Assembly (NCBI GenBank): GCA_001701135.1
Contig: DAAN01000010.1
Span: forward strand, 1 to 20,728
Origin: Bacteroidales bacterium H3
Lineage (GTDB): Bacteria; Bacteroidota; Bacteroidia; Bacteroidales; Muribaculaceae
Direction of reading: 5' to 3'
Length of the DNA: 20,728 bases
Shown here: one piece after another, positions 14,951 to 20,728 of the stretch
Numbering within the stretch: the stretch's first letter is position 1
Layout: every line of letters begins with the position of its first letter
Translations under genes and position numbers: made by a program
Notes under the pieces: model-generated
What the model was told of the DNA's origin: nothing
The model's database searches: none
Seen by the model: the letters and a program-made list of their open reading frames with translations, nothing else

Positions 14951-16888
14951 TTATTTCACAGCCACCTTCTTGCCGTCGATGATGTAGATGCCGGCGGGAA
15001 GGCTGTCGGCGTTGACACGGATGCCCTGGAGGTTGTAGACGGTGCGTGTGGCGGCGTCGGCATCCTCGGCCTCAACTGCAATGACGGCGGAGTTTGTGGC
15101 GCTGAGCTTCACAGCGGTGTTTCCTTCGACAGTGAACGTGTGGGCGCCTTCGACTGATTCTACCGGTGCTGCATCGTTGAGTTTCACATAGAATTTGGCA
15201 CCGTTGTTGGAAACGATGTTCACGCCCGAACCGGCGAAGAGACGGTTGGATTCCCACTGGTCTACAGGCATTTTGTCGACTGTGATGGTGAAATCCTCCT
15301 TGTTGAGGTCGCCTGCGTCGAAAGTCACGTCGTGACGGTTGGGTTCGGCGGCGAAGAAGCGGTAGAGATCGGTGCCGCGCAGTTTGGTGGATTCGATTGT
15401 CACGCTCCCGTAGTTATCAAGGTATGCATCGCCTTCGTTGATGGAAATATACATCGGGTCGCTGTTGGTGCGCTCGAGCGAAAGGGTGTTGTAGCTGTAA
15501 CCGCCACCGCTGACCAGCGAAGAGATGTCGAGTGTGTTCACGCCGGCAACCGGTTCGTCGCAGCTGGCTTTGGTGGAACCGTAGCCGTCGGTCACTTTGA
15601 TCTTGGTGATATTGGTAGCCAGAGCGGGATCGAGCCATACATGGAGGATGCCGTCGGTGGTCTGCACGCCGGTGGTGACAATGACGGAGCAGCCCTCATG
15701 AAGTTCTACCGAAGTGGCTGATGTCCATTCTGTCTTTTTGTTGTCGGCGTCGGTGAGGGTGATTTTCTTGATGAAGAAACCTGTGGCGGCCTGGATGTAG
15801 ACAGTGTGATTGTCGGATGATTTCTCGTTGAATGAGAAGGTGGCGTTGTTGTCGTTGAGGTCGAAAGCCGAGCCCCATGTGCTGCTGCCTTTGTACATCT
15901 TCACATGGGTGTAGTCGTCGAATGTGAAAGGCACGTCGAATGCCTTGTAGGCTTGGGCCTCGATGTCGATGACGGTGTTGTCCATGATGGTGAAGGTGTA
16001 GGCGCCTCCCGAGATGTAGGTGTCGGTGCCGTTGACCTTGAAATTGTCGATGGAGTATGCGTCGGCATCGAGGACGAGTCGCAGGGGGGTGCCGGCCTTA
16101 AGAGTGGCGCCTGCGAGGAAGTCGCCCTCAATGTCTTCATATTCGTAGGTGCTGCCATCCTTCATCTTCTGCATGGCTTTGAACACGCCCTTGCAGTCGT
16201 CGGGGACGTTCACCTTGAGGGTGACATCCTTGTCGGGGATGATGGCGGTGATGTCGACTGTGCAGCCGTCGGTGAGGGTGAGAGTGTAATTGCCGTAGAG
16301 GGGAGTCTGCACCTCGTCGTTGAGTTTTACTTCATAGAGAGGAACGCTCGAGGTAACGGGGCCGAGCTGCAACTGGTTTGCACCGCTGCTCACGGGGTCG
16401 AATTTCAGGATGGTTGTTGTGCTCTCCAGTGTGATGTCTTTGCCGAGTGAGCCTCCGGTGCGGAGTCTGACTTTCGAGGGGTCATCGACGTTGATGGTGC
16501 ACGAGGCGGTGTAAAGGTCTTCGATGCTCTTGGTGGTGACTACATAAGTGAAGGTGTCGCCGCTCCATTCATAGATGTTGCAGGTTCTGGTAGGAGCGCT
16601 GCTGACCTTTTCCGAGTCGTTGGCGTCCTTTACCGATGTGATGACATAATCGTCGGTTGCAGCAATGTCGAATTGCACTGTGCCCTCAATCTCGAAATTG
16701 TTGATTTCAGTCACCTCGTCGACCAGAGAGACATATTGCTGAGACCAGGTGGAGTAGTCGTAGACGTTTTTGCCAATCTTTATGGCTGCGGGATTGTCGA
16801 CAATGACGGTGACCTGGGCGGCCGATGCTGTGAACACACCGGCTAATGAAAGCACCATCAAAGATAGTAACGAGTAGAGTTTTTTCAT
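14951..16888 (-). CDS. Secreted repeat protein of unknown function with a short T9SS-type tail
   Basis: I do not recognise a named family. The 645-residue protein has a signal peptide (MKKLYSLLSLMVLSLAGVFTASA-A) and then about six loosely similar beta-rich repeats of some 90-95 residues. Their openings look alike (VTVIVDNPAAIKI, CTINVDDPSKVRL, LKVNVPDDCKGVF, VPFTFDDYTHVKM, LHVWLDPALATNI), and several close with a strand such as YTLTLTDGCTVDITA, YTFTIMDNTVIDIEA or FTVEGNTAVKLSA. The last 30 residues (VYNLQGIRV...LPAGIYIIDGKKVAVK) match the short C-terminal tail common in Prevotella-like and Muribaculaceae exported proteins. There is no catalytic motif, so an adhesin-like or structural surface role is plausible. 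It has its own promoter (16947-16976) and may be cotranscribed with the S8 and LRR genes downstream. Confidence 0.87.
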   Translation of the reverse strand: MKKLYSLLSLMVLSLAGVFTASAAQVTVIVDNPAAIKIGKNVYDYSTWSQQYVSLVDEVTEINNFEIEGTVQFDIAATDDYVITSVKDANDSEKVSSAPTRTCNIYEWSGDTFTYVVTTKSIEDLYTASCTINVDDPSKVRLRTGGSLGKDITLESTTTILKFDPVSSGANQLQLGPVTSSVPLYEVKLNDEVQTPLYGNYTLTLTDGCTVDITAIIPDKDVTLKVNVPDDCKGVFKAMQKMKDGSTYEYEDIEGDFLAGATLKAGTPLRLVLDADAYSIDNFKVNGTDTYISGGAYTFTIMDNTVIDIEAQAYKAFDVPFTFDDYTHVKMYKGSSTWGSAFDLNDNNATFSFNEKSSDNHTVYIQAATGFFIKKITLTDADNKKTEWTSATSVELHEGCSVIVTTGVQTTDGILHVWLDPALATNITKIKVTDGYGSTKASCDEPVAGVNTLDISSLVSGGGYSYNTLSLERTNSDPMYISINEGDAYLDNYGSVTIESTKLRGTDLYRFFAAEPNRHDVTFDAGDLNKEDFTITVDKMPVDQWESNRLFAGSGVNIVSNNGAKFYVKLNDAAPVESVEGAHTFTVEGNTAVKLSATNSAVIAVEAEDADAATRTVYNLQGIRVNADSLPAGIYIIDGKKVAVK

Positions 16889-16946
16889 ACGTAATGTGAT
16901 AATACTGAATGAAATCGGTTGGAATTAATGATTGAATTTTAAACTG

Positions 16947-16976
16947 CAAAATTAAGTATAATTTTTCAAAATCCAA
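16947..16976 (-). promoter_or_regulatory. Bacteroidetes promoter for the 645-residue protein gene
   Basis: On the minus strand TTG (16976-16974), a 19-nt spacer, then TAATTTTG (16954-16947) fits the Bacteroidetes -33/-7 consensus. The expected start of transcription is near 16940, giving a leader of about 50 nt to the ATG at 16888. As no other promoter is visible before the S8 gene, this may drive all three exported-protein genes. Confidence 0.7.
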
Positions 16977-17000
16977 TTGTTTTTAATGTTATTTGTAACA

Positions 17001-17037
17001 CAGCGAGGCTGAGCCGATTGACGGCTCAGCCTCGCTG
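17001..17037 (-). terminator. Strong hairpin after secDF
   Basis: CAGCGAGGCTGAGCCG (17001-17016) and CGGCTCAGCCTCGCTG (17022-17037) form a perfect 16-bp stem with a 5-nt loop, 27 nt after the secDF stop codon. The minus-strand continuation TGTTACAAATAAC is U-poor, but the stem is the strongest in the window and its place fits a terminator. It also separates secDF from the promoter of the next gene. Confidence 0.8.
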
Positions 17038-17064
17038 ATATAGTGGAATTTTTTTCCGGAGGGG

Positions 17065-19989
17065 TTATTTCGCTGTTGCTGCTTTTGCCGAGCGGCGCTG
17101 GATGGTCAAATAGGCCACGGGGGTGGCGATGAACATGGTGGCGAGGGTGCCGACAACCACACCAAAGAGCATTGCGAAGATGAACGAACGGATCGAGTCG
17201 CCGCCGAGGATGAAGATGCAGAGAAGCACCAGGAAAGTGGAGGCGGAGGTCATGATTGTACGGCCCAGAGTGGAGTTGAGCGACTTGTTGACCAGCGAGC
17301 CGAAGTCCTGCTTGGGATAGAGGCCGCGGTTTTCGCGGATACGGTCGAATACCACCACGGTGTCGTTGATCTGATAACCGATCATCGTCAGGATGGCCGC
17401 GATAAAGCTCTGGTCAATCTCCATGGCGAAGGGGAAGAGACCCCAGAAGATGGAGTAGAAGCCGATGATGGAGAAGGCTGTGAATGCCACGGCGGCAAGG
17501 GCGCCCAGCGAGAAGGCCACGTTGCGGAAGCGGAGCAGGATGTAGAGGAACATCGCTGCAAGCGACAGGATCACAGCCACGTAGGCTTTGTTGCGCATGT
17601 CGTTTGCCACGGTCGGGCCTACGGTCTGCGACGAGAGGATGCCCTGGGTTTCGTCGGTGGTGGAGAAATCCTCGATGGTCATTCCTTCGGGCAGGAGTCC
17701 GTCTTTCTTGAATGTGTCGTAGAGGAGTCCGGTGATTTCCTGCTCGATGTCGGTGGCGTCTTCAGTCGACTTGATCTTGTAGTTGGTGGAGATACGCACC
17801 TGGTTGGAGTTCTCGATGGTGATTACCGAGAGAGCCACGGGCTCGCCGGTCTGAGCCTTGAACGCATCGGCAAGCGAGCGCTGCACGGCGTCGGTCTTGA
17901 CGGGTTTCTCGAATTTGACCACATAGTTGCGGCCGCCCGAGAAGTCGATGCCCTGGTTGAGTCCCTTGGTGAAGAGGCTGATCACTACCACTGCCACGAA
18001 AGCGGCGATGATGAAGAATGCGGGCTTGCGACCTTTGAGGAAGTTGAAGTTGCTGTTGGCAAACATGTTGCGCGACAGCTTGGTGTCGAAGGTGAGCTTC
18101 TGGAAGGCTTTCTTCTTGGCGCCGAGGATGAAGATGATTCGTGTGAGATATACGGCGGTGAAGAATGAGCAGATGATACCGATGATCAGGGTGGTGGCGA
18201 AGCCCTTGATGGGGCCTGTGCCGAAGAAGAGGAGGATGACACCGGTGATCACCGAGGTGAGGTTGGAGTCGAAGATGGCCGAGAAGGCGTTGGAATAACC
18301 GTCGGCGATGGCGGTGCGCACGTTCTTGCCTGCGCGGAGCTCTTCCTTGGCGCGCTCGAAGATGAGCACGTTGGCGTCGACGGCCATACCCAGGGCGAGC
18401 ACGATACCGGCGATACCCGACAGGGTGAGCACGGCCTGGAACGATGCCAGAATGCCGAAGGTGAAGAAGAGGTTGCAGATAAGACCGAAGTTGGCGACCA
18501 GACCGGGGATGAAGCCGTAGATCACGCACATGAACACCATCAGAAGCACGATGGCGAGCACGAACGACCAGATGCCGGCCTCAATGGCCTGCTGGCCCAG
18601 CGAGGGACCGATGACCATGTCGGAGATGATGTCGACCTTGGCGGTCATCTTACCCGACTTGAGCACGTTGGCAAGGTCCTGCGCTTCCTCTACGGTGAAG
18701 TCGCCGGTGATCTGCGAACGGCCACCTTCGATGGCGGTGCGGATGTTGGGGTAGGAGTAAACCTGCTCGTCGAGAACGATGGCGATGGGGTGGCCGATGT
18801 TGGCGGCGGTGAGGTTGGCCCACTGGCGTGCGCCCTCTTTGTTCATAGTCATGGAGACTACGTTGCCCTGCAGCTGGTCGTAGTCGCTCGAAGCGTTGAT
18901 CACGCATGAGCCTTCGAGGGCTGCTTTGCCGTTCTTGGTCTTGAGTGCCACCAGCTGATAGGTGTCGAGCTGGCGTTCCTTGCCGGTGACGGTGTCCTGG
19001 TAGGTGACGGGAGTGGCTTTCACGCCCCAGCGGAGTTTGAGGTCGGTGGGAAGATACTGACGGGCCTCGGGGGTGTTGAGGATCGAGTCAATCACCTCTT
19101 TCTGTTTGGCGGTGGCGATACCCATTACGGGCGATTCACCCGAGCCTGCCGAAAGGAGGTTCTGGCGGAGTGTGGGCATCCCTTTTGCAGCCAGAGCGTT
19201 GTCGAGCTGCATGATGTTGGGGGTGAGCTTGCCTGCGCCGTAGCACTCGTAGAATTCGAGGTTGGCCGAGCGGAGCAGAAGCTCGCGCACGCGCTGATGC
19301 TCTTTCACACCGGGGAGTTCGAGAAGAATCTGGCCGTCGTTGTCCTGGAGCACCTGAATGTTGGGCGAAACCACGCCGTAGGCGTCGATACGGTTGCGCA
19401 GCACGTTGGTGGCGGAGTTGTTCACGCGGTCCTTGACTTCCGACTTGAGGGTGGCGGCTACAGCCTTGCGGTCGTGGCCGATCTTTTCAGGGATAATCGA
19501 GCTGAAAACCACGGAGTAGTCGGCATCGGGCACCAGACGGCTGTACTGGTTGACGAATGTGCCCACATAATCGGTGGCGTGGTTGCCTTTGATTATTGAG
19601 TCAGTCAAGTGGAGAGCCTGATCGAAGCTTGCGTCGGGCTCGGCGTTTTTCATGGAGCGAAGCATGTCGGGCATAGAAACCTGGAGGATGACGTTCATAC
19701 CTCCCTTGAGGTCGAGACCGAGACCTACACCCCATTTCTGCACTTCGTTGTAGTTATAACCCAACCAGACAGGGGTTTTGCTGATTGAGTCGATGTAGGC
19801 CTTGTAAGCCTTGTTGTACTGCTCGGAGTTCTTGCCCTGCTGACCGGCCATCATGGTGGCGTATTGCTCGGCCTTGGCCTCCTGCTTGTTGCTTACAAGT
19901 GAGAAGGAGAGGTAGAACAGGCACGCGAGCACCAAGAAGATCGCGATCACACCGGCAATGATGCTTCCGAGGGTTCCTTTGCTTTGCAT
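17065..19989 (-). CDS. secDF: Protein translocase subunit SecDF (SecD-SecF fusion)
   Basis: SecDF is an RND-type inner-membrane protein that uses the proton gradient to help SecYEG/SecA complete export of preproteins, and it affects YidC-linked insertion. This 974-residue protein is the fused form usual in Bacteroidetes. The SecD half has an N-terminal membrane helix (about 9-32), DLKGG (93-97), a large periplasmic region, and TM helices from about 470 including GMAVDANVLIFER with the proton-relay Asp538. The SecF half begins near 655 with a helix, GIDFSGG (about 680-686), and a second helix bundle from about 800 carrying GYQINDTVVVFDRIREN with Asp876. Both conserved acidic residues are present. 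It has its own promoter and terminator and is transcribed alone. All signal-peptide proteins here, including the T9SS parts and cargo, depend on this first export step. Confidence 0.99.
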   Translation of the reverse strand: MQSKGTLGSIIAGVIAIFLVLACLFYLSFSLVSNKQEAKAEQYATMMAGQQGKNSEQYNKAYKAYIDSISKTPVWLGYNYNEVQKWGVGLGLDLKGGMNVILQVSMPDMLRSMKNAEPDASFDQALHLTDSIIKGNHATDYVGTFVNQYSRLVPDADYSVVFSSIIPEKIGHDRKAVAATLKSEVKDRVNNSATNVLRNRIDAYGVVSPNIQVLQDNDGQILLELPGVKEHQRVRELLLRSANLEFYECYGAGKLTPNIMQLDNALAAKGMPTLRQNLLSAGSGESPVMGIATAKQKEVIDSILNTPEARQYLPTDLKLRWGVKATPVTYQDTVTGKERQLDTYQLVALKTKNGKAALEGSCVINASSDYDQLQGNVVSMTMNKEGARQWANLTAANIGHPIAIVLDEQVYSYPNIRTAIEGGRSQITGDFTVEEAQDLANVLKSGKMTAKVDIISDMVIGPSLGQQAIEAGIWSFVLAIVLLMVFMCVIYGFIPGLVANFGLICNLFFTFGILASFQAVLTLSGIAGIVLALGMAVDANVLIFERAKEELRAGKNVRTAIADGYSNAFSAIFDSNLTSVITGVILLFFGTGPIKGFATTLIIGIICSFFTAVYLTRIIFILGAKKKAFQKLTFDTKLSRNMFANSNFNFLKGRKPAFFIIAAFVAVVVISLFTKGLNQGIDFSGGRNYVVKFEKPVKTDAVQRSLADAFKAQTGEPVALSVITIENSNQVRISTNYKIKSTEDATDIEQEITGLLYDTFKKDGLLPEGMTIEDFSTTDETQGILSSQTVGPTVANDMRNKAYVAVILSLAAMFLYILLRFRNVAFSLGALAAVAFTAFSIIGFYSIFWGLFPFAMEIDQSFIAAILTMIGYQINDTVVVFDRIRENRGLYPKQDFGSLVNKSLNSTLGRTIMTSASTFLVLLCIFILGGDSIRSFIFAMLFGVVVGTLATMFIATPVAYLTIQRRSAKAATAK

Positions 19990-20048
19990 GTGTTAGATGT
20001 AAAAAATGTTATGAAGTTATTGTTTATTTTTACGTAAATGATTGGTTG

Positions 20049-20105
20049 GTAGAGCGTTGGCTCTACGTGCTTAAGGGCGGATACACCCCGTGGGGCATAA
20101 TCGCC
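20049..20105 (-). promoter_or_regulatory. Structured secDF leader with two hairpins and a possible 11-codon ORF
   Basis: The secDF leader (about 20113 to 19990) contains an imperfect 14-bp hairpin (arms 20076-20089 and 20092-20105, with a 2x2 mismatch and two wobble pairs). A perfect 7-bp hairpin follows, GTAGAGC/GCTCTAC (20049-20055, 20060-20066), with loop GTTG. On the minus strand an ATG at 20098-20096 opens the frame MPHGVYPPLST and stops at 20065-20063, inside the second hairpin. Whether it is translated is unknown. Confidence 0.4.
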
Positions 20106-20119
20106 TAATTTTCAGCCTG

Positions 20120-20150
20120 CAAATATACGGATAATAACCGGTAGTTGCAA
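20120..20150 (-). promoter_or_regulatory. Bacteroidetes promoter for secDF
   Basis: The minus strand has TTG (20150-20148), a 20-nt spacer and TATATTTG (20127-20120), a very good fit to TTG-N19/20-TAnnTTTG. Transcription should start near 20113, leaving a leader of about 120 nt, long for this genome region. It lies in the 203-bp gap after the dnaX stop codon. Confidence 0.78.
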
Positions 20151-20192
20151 GCAAAAATCGGAAATCTTGCGAAAATTGCCTATTTTGAGACC

Positions 20193-20728
20193 TCAGGAGA
20201 TGGTCAGACGGAAGTCTGTGATGAAGTCGCGTGCGTGAGGGTTGGTGTCGACGATATGCTGCAGCAGGTCGCGGTCGCTCCAGCCGGCGGGTGAGTTCGG
20301 GTCGTCGCTGACGGCCACGTCAATGGTGATGTGGTCGTTGCCGAGAGTGTTGTGGAGGAAATCGAGTAGCCGCGGCATCTCCTGGAGCATTATGTCGACC
20401 TGCGGCTGGTTGGCCACGGTCATTTTCAATGTGGCGGGAGCGTTTCCCTCCACGCGGAGCGGACGGCTGGCGCGCATGGTGTTGATAAGAACGTGGGCAC
20501 GGCGGTTGGAATCCATGTATTGCTCCCATGCACGCATCAGGTCGTCGTCGGTAAAGGGGGTTTCGCGGAGCTTGCGCTGCGACTGTGCTGCTGCTTTCTC
20601 CGCGGATTTCTCCGGAGCGAAAGCATCGCGCATCGACACGTGGGGCCTGGCTCCATTGCGCTGGACAGCGGGTGCCGAAGCGGGGACTGGGGGGAGGCCT
20701 GTGGAGCGGCGGGTTTTAACCGCCGTTT
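20193..20728 (-). CDS. dnaX: DNA polymerase III subunit gamma/tau, C-terminal part (cut by window edge)
   Basis: The frame is open to the right edge, so the gene continues outside the window and 177 residues are seen. The first part is a Pro/Ala/Arg-rich linker (TGLPPVPASAPVAQR and so on). A small folded domain follows, starting TPFTDDDLMRAWEQYM with INTMRASRPLRVEG and ending in DFITDFRLTIS. This linker plus terminal domain is the layout of the tau C-terminus in Bacteroidales DnaX, the part that contacts other replisome proteins. The AAA+ clamp-loader domains would lie beyond the edge and cannot be checked. A GTG at 20639-20637 is in frame but is internal, not the true start. No terminator hairpin was found directly after the stop; the secDF promoter follows at once. 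Confidence 0.82.
   Translation of the reverse strand, partial: TAVKTRRSTGLPPVPASAPAVQRNGARPHVSMRDAFAPEKSAEKAAAQSQRKLRETPFTDDDLMRAWEQYMDSNRRAHVLINTMRASRPLRVEGNAPATLKMTVANQPQVDIMLQEMPRLLDFLHNTLGNDHITIDVAVSDDPNSPAGWSDRDLLQHIVDTNPHARDFITDFRLTIS

Noticed and set aside
17762..18529. 255-codon minus-strand ORF inside secDF
   Set aside because: Arg/His-rich alternate frame of secDF, which is complete in its own frame.
20035..20105. tRNA-like text (GGTTGGTAGAGC) before secDF
   Set aside because: Resembles a D-arm, but no acceptor stem, anticodon arm or T-arm can be built; the GAGC is part of a simple hairpin.
20193..20639. Separate 148-residue gene starting at the GTG at 20639
   Set aside because: The frame stays open to the window edge with a linker typical of DnaX, so the GTG is internal.

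Overview
The window looks like chromosomal DNA of a gut-type member of the order Bacteroidales, most likely Muribaculaceae or a close relative. This placement is an inference from three things: the protein families (PorV, PorZ, type IX-style C-terminal tails, fused SecDF, DUF1080 lipoprotein), promoters of the Bacteroidetes form TTG-N19/20-TAnnTTTG, and the lack of Shine-Dalgarno sequences. All twelve genes I accept are on the minus strand, so transcription runs from high to low coordinates. No mobile element, CRISPR array, tRNA or rRNA was seen.

From the right edge, the window holds: the C-terminal end of DNA polymerase III gamma/tau (dnaX, cut by the edge); secDF with its own promoter, a structured leader of about 120 nt and a strong hairpin after it; a group of three genes for exported proteins (a 645-residue repeat protein, an S8 subtilisin-like protease and a 1218-residue leucine-rich-repeat protein, the last two overlapping by one base); an intrinsic terminator; a compact run rdgB - porZ - unknown 176-residue protein - porV - ispF; recA with its own -7 element and a very strong terminator; and a two-domain DUF1080 lipoprotein gene with its own promoter-like sequence and a hairpin near the left edge.

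The biological theme is protein export. SecDF supports passage across the inner membrane. PorV and PorZ are outer-membrane/cell-surface parts of the type IX secretion system (T9SS), in which PorV carries cargo and PorZ sits on the attachment complex. The three neighbouring exported proteins end in T9SS-type C-terminal tails and are therefore likely cargo. These parts are mixed with housekeeping genes (rdgB, ispF, recA, dnaX). The best candidates for something undescribed are the small cytoplasmic-looking protein between porZ and porV, the protease/LRR pair, the triplicated architecture of the LRR protein, and the secDF leader with a possible 11-codon upstream ORF.
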